Shown here: piece after piece, positions 16,929-24,871 of the stretch
Layout of the letters: every line of letters begins with the position of its first letter
Position numbering within the stretch: the stretch's first letter is position 1
NCBI GenBank assembly: GCA_023140215.1
Contig: JAGLMC010000064.1
Location: 1-56,977, forward strand
Source of the DNA: Alphaproteobacteria bacterium
GTDB taxonomy: Bacteria > Pseudomonadota > Alphaproteobacteria > Micavibrionales > Micavibrionaceae
Length of the DNA: 56,977 nucleotides
Direction: 5' to 3'
The notes under the pieces: generated by a model
Databases searched by the model: none
What the model was told of the DNA's origin: nothing
The model's input: the letters and a program-made list of their open reading frames with translations, nothing else
Position numbers and translations under genes: made by a program

Positions 16929-18596
16929 ATGAATATTTGCGCGTATTTTTTTAAAATTATTATTTTGAGTGTTGCTCTATGCGCTGTATTTGCGCTTTTT
17001 TTGCCGGCTTATGCGCAATATCCGGGGTTTGGAGATCCTGGTTCTAGATCTTCTTCAGCAAGCGGGACTGGTGGTCTTGTTCCTGTTATTGCATCTGTTG
17101 ATGGAGGTACAATTCCCATTGGTGCGACGGCGCAAGTGGTTGTTCGTTTTCGTAATGATGGTTCAAAACCGGTTCAAACCGGATTGATTAGGTTGTATCC
17201 GTCATCAACTGTATCAGGCAGTGTAACGCTTAATCAGTGTAGGGAAGAGCCTCTTCCTTCCGGTGCGGAGTGTGCTATTGCTTTGTCTGTTAAAGCGCTG
17301 CAGGCTGGGAGTTGGCGCGTTGAGATGTTGATGTCACATAGTGGACGCACACGGTTGGTAACGGCAACACTTTCTGGAATAGTTGATTCTGGTGGTGAGG
17401 GTGCAGATAAACTTTCAAGTGATATTGAAGCTATTCCCAGTTCTTTGGATTTTGGATCTTTGAAGGATAGTCAAACTTTGGTAGAGCCTATAATTTTAAG
17501 AAATATAACTTCAACCTCGATTGATATTTCAGACATATATATAGATACAAGCGAACAAGCTGGATATAGCCTTAAGACAGAATGTAAGAAACTTGATGCA
17601 GGGCAGGCATGTATAGCAATTGTGAGTTGGTCTCCCAAAGTAAATGGGAGATCTTCAGGTGTTATGGTGATTGAACATTCTGGTCCGGCGGCATTGGTCA
17701 GTGTTCCGCTAAAAGGAGAATATAAACCGGGTGATGTAAATGAGGCTGAAATATTTCCTCAGGCTATTCCTGGACGTGGGCTGCTTGTTTCTTCTCAAAA
17801 GGAGTTGGTTTTTGGGGAAGACGTGGAGACAGCGTCATCTCTTACTGTCTCTCTTGTGAATGCGGGAGATACGGATTTAACTATTAATGAGATTAAAATA
17901 TCTGGTTCTGATAATGGTCTTGGCTTTAAGGGGGATGGTTGTTCAAGCGGAACGATACTTAAACCTATTGAGGCTTGTCCGTTGACGGTGACATGGTCGC
18001 CAACGCGCATAGGAGCTGTTTTTGATGATGTACAGGTACTTCATGATGGAACTCGCGGAATACTTGTTTTGCCGATTCGAGGAGAGGCAACTTCTATGGT
18101 TAGTCAGGATCAAAAAGCAATTGTTTTATCTGGAGGAGGGCTAGCTCTTACTTCAGGTGTTCAGAAAGCAAGTGATGGAGTGGAGTTTTCTTCTTTGGCA
18201 TCAGGTGTAACTCAAGAGCAAATTGATGCAGCAGCTCAAAATAAGAAAAAACTTTCCGCTTCGGCATATACACCATCAGTTATGGTAAATACCGCAAGTG
18301 TTTTAGATGGCTATAAGATTACTTCATTTTCTTCAACTCGGGCAATTATTAATGGCCCTGGTGGAAGTCGTCTTGTTTTTGATAGTGAAGAGGTCGTATT
18401 AGGTGGAGTGCCATGGTTTGTTGTAATTCAAAGAAACGGTATTGAATTTTTGCATCAGGGACATCGTGTTTTGCTTCTTTTTGACAGATCTTTGTCTTCT
18501 ATTGGTCGCAGTTCCGTATCATCGAGCGGAGGAAGTAGTTCTTCTAGTTCCTCTAGTTCCTCTAGTTCCTCTAGCTCTTCTTCTGACGGCAGTTAA
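16929..18596 (+). CDS. Secreted ASH-domain protein of the pilus locus with poly-Ser tail
   Basis: 555 residues. A Sec signal peptide ends near PAYA. Three immunoglobulin-like repeats of the ASH/choice-of-anchor type follow (about 50-150, 165-255 and 280-385), each with a DFGS- or VFGE-like opening, a pair of cysteines and an LP(I/L)RGE-like end. After a linker, residues about 455-520 form a small beta-rich region (SFSSTRAIINGPGGSRLVF ... VLLLFDRS) that recalls the homology region of GspC/PilP; that comparison is inference. The end is a run of about 20 serines coded partly by a 9-base repeat. It sits between secretin and ATPase genes, where a periplasmic link protein is expected. I know no named family with this layout. 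Confidence 0.7.
   Translation: MNICAYFFKIIILSVALCAVFALFLPAYAQYPGFGDPGSRSSSASGTGGLVPVIASVDGGTIPIGATAQVVVRFRNDGSKPVQTGLIRLYPSSTVSGSVTLNQCREEPLPSGAECAIALSVKALQAGSWRVEMLMSHSGRTRLVTATLSGIVDSGGEGADKLSSDIEAIPSSLDFGSLKDSQTLVEPIILRNITSTSIDISDIYIDTSEQAGYSLKTECKKLDAGQACIAIVSWSPKVNGRSSGVMVIEHSGPAALVSVPLKGEYKPGDVNEAEIFPQAIPGRGLLVSSQKELVFGEDVETASSLTVSLVNAGDTDLTINEIKISGSDNGLGFKGDGCSSGTILKPIEACPLTVTWSPTRIGAVFDDVQVLHDGTRGILVLPIRGEATSMVSQDQKAIVLSGGGLALTSGVQKASDGVEFSSLASGVTQEQIDAAAQNKKKLSASAYTPSVMVNTASVLDGYKITSFSSTRAIINGPGGSRLVFDSEEVVLGGVPWFVVIQRNGIEFLHQGHRVLLLFDRSLSSIGRSSVSSSGGSSSSSSSSSSSSSSSSSDGS
18543..18569 (+). repeat. 9-base tandem repeat coding poly-Ser
   Basis: Three exact in-frame copies of TCTAGTTCC, followed by more serine codons, inside the C-terminal tail of the ASH-domain protein. 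The unit is a multiple of three, so slippage would change the tail length without a frameshift. Confidence 0.9.
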
Positions 18597-18604
18597 TAAA
18601 AATT

Positions 18605-20386
18605 ATGACAGATAAAACAACACTTGATGAAGAAAGTTCTGATCGTAGAGTTGGTAAGCATGTTTCATCTGACGGTGTGGAGCGCCGTAAATCAGAAACA
18701 AGAAAAAGATCAAGATCACCGGAAGGTCGAGAACGTTATTTAGATATGGTGCAAAGAGAGCGCGCACTTATGCTTGAACAAGGCATAGCGCGTTCGACTG
18801 AACAGCTTTTAGATATGGCAGGAGCTGTCCTTATTTCAGAAATTGAAGAAGAGGAAGGCATTAAAGATCGAGCTACAGGGGATCAGCTTCGTGCTGTCTT
18901 ACCTGTGCAAGCATGGTTGCCACTTAGCATTCACTTAATTGGATTGCGTGAGGGAGTGTTACGTATTGCTCCTTTATATGATTTGAATGATCGTCAAATT
19001 GATGCGTTAATCTCCACGTCTAGCCGAAGTGGATTTCATGTTGAGCGTATCGAAATAGAGGTTTGGGATCGTAAAGAGCTGATAGATACGTTGCGATCTG
19101 TACATGATTTATCAGCAGACCGGTGTGAAAAAACATTGGCGCAATGGTTGGTTGATCCGGATAATGGATTACTTTTAAATCAGTTTCAGCGTGATATGAT
19201 GGCAGAGGCACTTCAAATGCGCGCATCTGATATTCACCTTGTGCAGGATAATAATCCGGAAGCACCAAATTGGATTCAATATAGAATTGATGGTGATATT
19301 ATACCGATGCATTTATTGCCTGCGGAAGCTATGGCGCGTTTAACAACTCTTTTGAAGCGTGATGCAGGATTAAACTTTGGTGATCGGGTTACGCCTAAAG
19401 ATGGACGTTTTGGGTTTATGTGGCAAGGGCGTTCGATTGATGTTCGTGTTGCTGCCGGGCCTCAAGCACAAGATGGTGAAAAAATAACGTTGCGCCTTCT
19501 TGATCGTGCGGCTTTGAAAGGTTTTGATGAGTTGTTTCGTCGTCATCATGATGTTGGCGATTATTTGGCCAGACTTTTATCTCCTGAGATTAAGGGAGGG
19601 GGAGGGCTTATTTTGCTTTCCGGGCCTACCGGTTCAGGTAAGACAACAACGCTTTATGCTTGTGTGCAACAGATTGATCGCCGTCGCCGTCATGTTTTAA
19701 CCATTGAAGATCCTATCGAGTATGAGTTGCGTTATGCAACACAATGGCAAGTACGTCCGGGGATGCCAGGGGGAGAATTTGCAGATTTGATTCGTGCGGC
19801 TATGCGTCATGATCCTGATTATATTATTATTGGTGAGATGCGAGATGCTGATACGGTGGAAACATCTTTAAGGGCGGCAGAGTCAGGGCATACAGTGATT
19901 TCAACAATTCATGCGGATACGGCGTTGCAGACATTTGAGCGTTTGCGGTCATTAATGCCGTCGGAAAGGGAGCGTTCTTCAACATATACGTTATCTCAGC
20001 AGGTACGTGCTATTTTAAATCAGCGACTTGTTAGAACATTGTGTCAGGGTTGTGCACATAAGAAAAAGGCAAGCGATGTTTTGCAGAAACATGAGATTGA
20101 AGAACTCGGGATAGCTGATGATGCAAGAGTGAGAATACATAATACATCTGGTTGTGATTTGTGTAATCGTACGGGGATTTCCGGTCGCACACTATTATTG
20201 GATGCCTTGATGATTACTCTTGGCCCTGCGCAAAGAAATGAAATTTATGAAGCACTTATCGGTAATGTAAACGATATTTTGAAAGAGGATGGTGTTATGG
20301 TTCATACAAGACGTGACGGGCTGATTGATTTGGTACTATCCGGACTTGTTGATCCAAAGGCATCACTTTCTTATCTCGGAGAGTGA
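18605..20386 (+). CDS. PilB/GspE-type assembly ATPase
   Basis: 593 residues of the type II/IV secretion ATPase family that powers pilus or pseudopilus assembly. An arginine- and charge-rich N-terminal segment (about 1-45) precedes a GspE N-domain. Walker A is GPTGSGKTT at 340-348, the Asp box IEDPIEY follows, Walker B is GEMRD at about 410-414, and the His box is STIHADT. A tetracysteine zinc motif is complete: C480/C483 and C517/C520, as in PilB and GspE and unlike PilT. The Walker B glutamate-methionine instead of the usual GEIRD is a minor variant. It follows the ASH-domain gene by 8 bases. Confidence 0.93.
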   Translation: MTDKTTLDEESSDRRVGKHVSSDGVERRKSETRKRSRSPEGRERYLDMVQRERALMLEQGIARSTEQLLDMAGAVLISEIEEEEGIKDRATGDQLRAVLPVQAWLPLSIHLIGLREGVLRIAPLYDLNDRQIDALISTSSRSGFHVERIEIEVWDRKELIDTLRSVHDLSADRCEKTLAQWLVDPDNGLLLNQFQRDMMAEALQMRASDIHLVQDNNPEAPNWIQYRIDGDIIPMHLLPAEAMARLTTLLKRDAGLNFGDRVTPKDGRFGFMWQGRSIDVRVAAGPQAQDGEKITLRLLDRAALKGFDELFRRHHDVGDYLARLLSPEIKGGGGLILLSGPTGSGKTTTLYACVQQIDRRRRHVLTIEDPIEYELRYATQWQVRPGMPGGEFADLIRAAMRHDPDYIIIGEMRDADTVETSLRAAESGHTVISTIHADTALQTFERLRSLMPSERERSSTYTLSQQVRAILNQRLVRTLCQGCAHKKKASDVLQKHEIEELGIADDARVRIHNTSGCDLCNRTGISGRTLLLDALMITLGPAQRNEIYEALIGNVNDILKEDGVMVHTRRDGLIDLVLSGLVDPKASLSYLGE

Positions 20387-20449
20387 TTAATGATTTTATA
20401 TAATAACATTATGTATTAATAAAATGCATGAATAAATGGGAATTACTGG

Positions 20450-21670
20450 ATGCAGCAGTGGGTAGCAGATATAGCCTATGAAACGCCGTCTGGAATTAAA
20501 AAGTCCACGGAGACTTTTTATATGCCTTCTATTGATGATGTGCGTGATGCTGTTAGTAAAAAAGGTGGTTATGTATTGTCAATTAAACCACATACACGTT
20601 CTACGCTGGAAAGGTTGTTAGCTCGTTCTACATGGTGGCAGGTGCAGCTTTTGCGTGGTATACAGTTTCGCTCTACATCAACATCTGCCGGCGTTGCTTT
20701 TTGGAAAATTATTCAAGCTGAGACTAATCCACGTCGTCAAAATATTCTAGCACCTGCGCGTGAGGCTCTTGCCAGAGGCCTTGGTGTTATTGATGCACTT
20801 AAGGCTCTTAACATTTTTGATCACGGAACTTTGGCTATTTTGGCCGGTAGTGAGCGAGCAAATCGTTTGATTGAGGGGATTCCCCACGCTATTCATTCTA
20901 TCACTCAGAAAAAGAAAAACTCTAGGGCTATTATGGGAACGATGAGTTGGCTTGGTTTTGATGTGTTTTCAATTGTTTCTGCGCTATGGGGCGGTCAGGA
21001 TTTGGTTTTGGGATGGTTTCGTGATAATCCTCCTTCTGATCCTGAAGAGTTTGAAAAATTTGAACGTGTTGTTGGAAATCTGGAGTTGATATGGAATACC
21101 CTTATTTATACATCGGTAGGATTTGGGGCTTTTATGTGCTGGGTGATTTTTTCATACTGGATTAATCGTGGAAAGAAAGATTGGCCAACAGCGCGTATAG
21201 TAAGAAAAATCCCTCTGATTGGTGGATATTTACGTGATCTGGCTTTTGCAGATTCAATGTCGGCTGCTGGGCGTATGTTGCGTGGACTTGTTCCGATTAA
21301 TGATACTCTTGAACAATCTGCGGAGGCTTCTTCTGCTCCTGATGTGATGGAGTATTGGATAGAATCTATGTTTGATCTGGGACGTGGTGTCGGGCTTGGG
21401 GCGGCACTAGATCGTAAACCTTTGACAAAAAGTGAACGTTTGGAACTAGCAAGCTTGTCTGATCTTAAGCAAGTTGCTACAGTTATGGAGTCTATTGCTG
21501 AAATGCGATCACAAGCGGCAAAAACCAAACATAAGCTTATTGTTTGGCTTGCATTTGCCTTAACTGGGGTATTTCTTGTAATTGCGTTCGGTAGTGCTAT
21601 TTACGCCTTGACTGTCATGAATATGAGCATGGATTCAATGATGGGCGGTTTAATGTCAGGAGCCATGTAG
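20450..21670 (+). CDS. PilC/GspF-like inner-membrane platform protein
   Basis: 406 residues with about three membrane spans (near 170-185, 222-242 and 365-390) separating two related cytoplasmic helical domains, the plan of GspF/PilC/PilR. Similarity is recognisable from the layout and from ADSMSAAGRMLRGLVPINDTLEQ in the second domain. It would recruit the ATPase and pilin subunits at the inner membrane. It follows the ATPase gene by 63 bases, and its stop codon is directly adjacent to the next start. The first domain is divergent, typical of type IVb systems. Confidence 0.8.
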   Translation: MQQWVADIAYETPSGIKKSTETFYMPSIDDVRDAVSKKGGYVLSIKPHTRSTLERLLARSTWWQVQLLRGIQFRSTSTSAGVAFWKIIQAETNPRRQNILAPAREALARGLGVIDALKALNIFDHGTLAILAGSERANRLIEGIPHAIHSITQKKKNSRAIMGTMSWLGFDVFSIVSALWGGQDLVLGWFRDNPPSDPEEFEKFERVVGNLELIWNTLIYTSVGFGAFMCWVIFSYWINRGKKDWPTARIVRKIPLIGGYLRDLAFADSMSAAGRMLRGLVPINDTLEQSAEASSAPDVMEYWIESMFDLGRGVGLGAALDRKPLTKSERLELASLSDLKQVATVMESIAEMRSQAAKTKHKLIVWLAFALTGVFLVIAFGSAIYALTVMNMSMDSMMGGLMSGAM

Positions 21671-22642
21671 TTGGTTTTAAAAGATAAAAATAAGGATGAT
21701 CTGGAAAAAGGAAAGCCTTCTTTAGACAAAAGTCAGGGTGCTAGTATTGCGCGCCCTAAAGCCTCTGTGTCTGATTATCTTTCCGGTGAAAGTAAATCTT
21801 TTGTTTCTAATTTAAAACCTTATCTTCCACAAGAATTGGTTGGTGGTATGTTGCCACATGTGTCCGGAACAGAAGAAGAGGCTGTGTGGAATGCTGCATC
21901 TCAGGCTTGTGGTACGGAAAAGGTGCATTATTGTTATTCAATTGATGACGGTCGCATTTGGTATTTGTCCTGTCCGTCATCATCTTTTGCTTCCAATCCG
22001 GATAGCTGGTGTCCGCTAGCTGCTGCTTTGCCGGGAAATAGTGAATATTGGGATCGGGAAACTGTTTATTTATTTGAGCATGAAGGTATTGCATCAGCTT
22101 TGCGCTGGGATCCTGAAACGGGGCGTATGCAGGTTTTTTTGGGTGCTTCACGTACAATTTTACCTCGTGTGCAAAGCATGGATGCAAATTTTGTGACAAT
22201 TAATCATGAGGTTGCAGATATTGTACCATGGCGCAGTCGTATGCTTAAAACCGAGCAATTATCACGAGCGACTGGCAGAATACTTGTTCTTAGCGGTCTT
22301 TTTGTGTGTTTGATTTCTGCTATTATTTTAATATTTAATTATATTTCTATCAATATATTGGAACGCAATTTGTCTAAAGTTAAGCGTGATACTGACAATG
22401 CTGCGCTTAGTTTGATGTATAATGCTTCAAATATTATGCAAAGTGATACAATTAAGCATATGGTGTATATTCAGGAGCTTTTAGATAAATTATCAAATGT
22501 TGATGGGACGTTAGTGCGTTATGAAGTGAAAAAAGGTAAGGTTGAATGGGAGGCTCTTTTGCCACCCGCTTTTGCTAGAGATTTTGGTAAACCACAACAA
22601 GAGCTTGAAAAAGATGGGCGTGTTCGTGTAAAAAATCGTTGA
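21671..22642 (+). CDS. Pilus-locus inner-membrane protein, one span
   Basis: 323 residues starting at TTG immediately after the previous stop; CAGGAG lies eight bases upstream, so the unusual start is well supported. Residues 1-200 are soluble and cytoplasmic (PYLPQELVGGMLP, then a Cys/Trp-rich stretch with SIDDGRIWYLSCP). A single hydrophobic segment lies near 208-230 (LVLSGLFVCLISAIILIF), followed by about 90 helical periplasmic residues. That topology and the gene order match PilO-like or GspL-like alignment proteins of type IVb systems, but I cannot see sequence similarity that proves it. Function is inferred from context only. Confidence 0.65.
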   Translation: MVLKDKNKDDLEKGKPSLDKSQGASIARPKASVSDYLSGESKSFVSNLKPYLPQELVGGMLPHVSGTEEEAVWNAASQACGTEKVHYCYSIDDGRIWYLSCPSSSFASNPDSWCPLAAALPGNSEYWDRETVYLFEHEGIASALRWDPETGRMQVFLGASRTILPRVQSMDANFVTINHEVADIVPWRSRMLKTEQLSRATGRILVLSGLFVCLISAIILIFNYISINILERNLSKVKRDTDNAALSLMYNASNIMQSDTIKHMVYIQELLDKLSNVDGTLVRYEVKKGKVEWEALLPPAFARDFGKPQQELEKDGRVRVKNR

Positions 22643-22669
22643 TTATTTGGTTTTCTAGATTTTCCTAGT

Positions 22670-22684
22670 TTAATGGGCTTTTAA
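22670..22684 (+). promoter_or_regulatory. Consensus CtrA-type box inside the pilus operon
   Basis: TTAA-N7-TTAA, an exact match to the alphaproteobacterial CtrA consensus, in the 97-base gap before the PilN/PilO-like and pilin genes. It is the only exact match I noticed in the non-coding gaps I checked. CtrA directly activates pilA in Caulobacter, so a role in timing pilin expression is plausible; binding is inference. Confidence 0.45.
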
Positions 22685-22754
22685 TACTTAGAGCTTATAA
22701 TATATACTAGGGGACTGTAATTTTTATTAAGTATCTGGATTGGAGAGATTAAGG

Positions 22755-23297
22755 TTGTTTGATATTAAAGCTATAAAATCTTTTGATTGGCGTTTGCTTA
22801 AAAAATATGTGACTTTGAAAGCGGCTGATGATCTGAATATTTTTCTTGAGAATTTGCCGTTGCATGCGGGTAATACCATATTAGTAGTCGCGGCTGTTGC
22901 TTGGGGTTCTGCGGGTGCGTTGGGGCTTTATACTACTGTGCAATTACAGTCTTTAACAGAGCTTCGTGCTGAGTTACAGGAGGTTGAGGCGTTGCAACCA
23001 ATGGTACCAACGATTGAAAATGTGGCAATTGGCGGAAAAGTCATTGAAGATTTTGTGGATAAGGTTGCAAAAACTTATAATGGGCTTACAATTAAGGCCA
23101 GTGGGTCGACTATTATACTGACAGCGAAGTCGACATCTAGTTTTGGTCAGTTTCGAGAAGCTGTAGGACATGTGCAAAATGGAGGATCCGGATGGCGTGT
23201 GAGTGTTGATCGATTGTGTGTAGGTCGTGAATGTGGTCGAGAACCGTTGGCTGCATCTTTAAAAATAAACAAGGTTTCCGTACAAAAGCCGGGATGA
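22755..23297 (+). CDS. PilN/PilO-like inner-membrane assembly protein
   Basis: 180 residues from the TTG at 22755, which has GGAGAG nine bases upstream; the frame is open from another TTG at 22740 that has no ribosome-binding site. A cytoplasmic N-terminus of about 43 residues is followed by one membrane span (ILVVAAVAWGSAGALGLYT), a short coiled coil (SLTELRAELQEVEAL) and a periplasmic alpha/beta domain with a Cys pair (LCVGRECG) near the end. This is the plan of PilN/PilO and GspL/GspM components. It is separated from upstream genes by 97 bases carrying a CtrA-type box and probably starts a pilin-expressing subunit of the operon. Confidence 0.65.
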   Translation: MFDIKAIKSFDWRLLKKYVTLKAADDLNIFLENLPLHAGNTILVVAAVAWGSAGALGLYTTVQLQSLTELRAELQEVEALQPMVPTIENVAIGGKVIEDFVDKVAKTYNGLTIKASGSTIILTAKSTSSFGQFREAVGHVQNGGSGWRVSVDRLCVGRECGREPLAASLKINKVSVQKPG

Positions 23298-23328
23298 TAT
23301 AGTATAAACTTATGAAGTGGAGAAAATA

Positions 23329-24081
23329 ATGATACTCAAGATAAACAAATTTAAAAATCGCTGTAGTGAGAGAGGGAACGTATTGTTTCTAATCTTGATT
23401 GCCGTGGCTCTTTTTGCAGCACTGTCATATGCTGTAACCCAGTCAACACGTACAGGAGGCGGTAGTGGAGATAATGAAACTGCGTTGATTAGCTCTGCAC
23501 AGCTAACGCAATATCCGGCATCTTTACGTACAGCTATAGTGCGAATGATTATTGGTGGTGTGAATATAGGTGATCTGGAATTTAATACTCCGGCTAATTT
23601 TTCTAATTGTACAACTGGAAATAAATATTGTGTGTTTCATCCATCTGGTGGAGGTGCTACGTATGCAACCGCACCTGCGGATATGATGGCATCAACCGGT
23701 GGTAATACAGCAGGTACATGGTATTTTAATGGAGAAAATCAAATTCATTTACTGGGAACGTCTTCCGGAGATGAGACACCTGTCTTGGCTAACGTAGATT
23801 TGATTGCTTTTCTACCGGGCATTAGTCTTACATTGTGTAGTCGTATTAACGAGGAGCTTGGTCTTCCAATATCTCCACCTGTAGATGGCGGTATTGATTA
23901 TGCAACACAGATGATTAATACAGACGGATCGACTCCAACAGGGCTTTGTAGTGCTTGTGGTCTTGGTGAGACTATTGGATCTGATACGGCATCTTTAGAT
24001 GGACAACCATTTGGATGCTTTATTGAGGATGGAGGAGCTAACGATGTGTACGTTTACTACCATGTGTTGGTTGAACGCTAG
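23329..24081 (+). CDS. Pilin-like protein 1 with prepilin-type leader
   Basis: 250 residues. A short leader with basic residues ends in ERG, followed by a long hydrophobic helix (NVLFLILIAVALFAALSYAV) and a secreted C-terminal domain rich in Gly, Thr and Asn with six or more cysteines. This is the type IV prepilin layout with cleavage after the glycine. However, position 5 of the mature chain is Leu rather than the near-universal Glu. I start at ATG 23329, six bases after GGAG; an earlier GTG at 23317 overlaps that site. Large size suits a type IVb major pilin or an adhesin-like pseudopilin. Export and processing by the peptidase at 14117-14638 is inference. Confidence 0.75.
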   Translation: MILKINKFKNRCSERGNVLFLILIAVALFAALSYAVTQSTRTGGGSGDNETALISSAQLTQYPASLRTAIVRMIIGGVNIGDLEFNTPANFSNCTTGNKYCVFHPSGGGATYATAPADMMASTGGNTAGTWYFNGENQIHLLGTSSGDETPVLANVDLIAFLPGISLTLCSRINEELGLPISPPVDGGIDYATQMINTDGSTPTGLCSACGLGETIGSDTASLDGQPFGCFIEDGGANDVYVYYHVLVER

Positions 24082-24121
24082 GCTCTAAATTTTTCCACTT
24101 CATACGCAGGGCGTAAGTTTA

Positions 24122-24871
24122 ATGAATATAAATAAGTCACAGGGGCGCAAACCTGAGCAGGGAAGCGCCCTTGTTTACATTCTTATTGCAATTGCATTGT
24201 TGGCGGCTTTGACTTTTACTTTTATGGAGCCATCAAGTCAGCAGACTTCTTCACAAAACACCTTCAAATCAGCTTCGGCCTTGCACGGGCAGGTTGATAT
24301 GATTAGAGCTTCTATTCAAGAATGTGTATTGTCCTATCCTACCGGTGATACAACAATTGATATTACAACAGGCACAGGGACAGATCCTGATGCTCGGACA
24401 AACTGGCCTATTAATCCTAATTCAGATCATTATGCAACAGCTACCCCTGGAAAGTCAGGTGATAGACTAGTACGTAATATCAGGTGTCCGGGTGATAATC
24501 CGGGAGTCGGTAGCGAAGAAGATCATTCTCGTATTTTTAGCGGGTCTTCCGGTAAGTTTTTACCACCGGCAGCGGATTTATTTGATGATTGGCAATATTA
24601 TAATGGAGTTGATGGTATTTTCTTCTGGACTGAAACAGATAAAACTGATGCATTTATTACAACAGCTTTGACCAAGGTTGATAATAAATTCGCGGAATGT
24701 GAGGCTGATATTATAGATACGTCTCATCCTGCTGCCGGTGCAAAAGATCTGGATAGTCTTGGTATTGTTACATGTACTGCAAATCATATTTGCTTTCGAG
24801 TCTGGATGATTACAAATGGCTCGGCTGTTTTCAATGGTGATGAAGATGGTGAAGAGGCTGCGTGCCCTTAA
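24122..24871 (+). CDS. Pilin-like protein 2 with prepilin-type leader
   Basis: 249 residues. A 15-residue polar leader ends in EQG, then a hydrophobic helix (SALVYILIAIALLAALTFTF) leads into a cysteine-containing extracellular domain. As in the preceding gene, cleavage after the glycine would leave no Glu at mature position 5 (Tyr here). The two proteins share layout but little C-terminal sequence, so they are probably major and minor subunits or tip and shaft. It follows gene 1 by 40 bases. Its stop codon overlaps by four bases that of the convergent histidine kinase gene. Confidence 0.75.
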   Translation: MNINKSQGRKPEQGSALVYILIAIALLAALTFTFMEPSSQQTSSQNTFKSASALHGQVDMIRASIQECVLSYPTGDTTIDITTGTGTDPDARTNWPINPNSDHYATATPGKSGDRLVRNIRCPGDNPGVGSEEDHSRIFSGSSGKFLPPAADLFDDWQYYNGVDGIFFWTETDKTDAFITTALTKVDNKFAECEADIIDTSHPAAGAKDLDSLGIVTCTANHICFRVWMITNGSAVFNGDEDGEEAACP

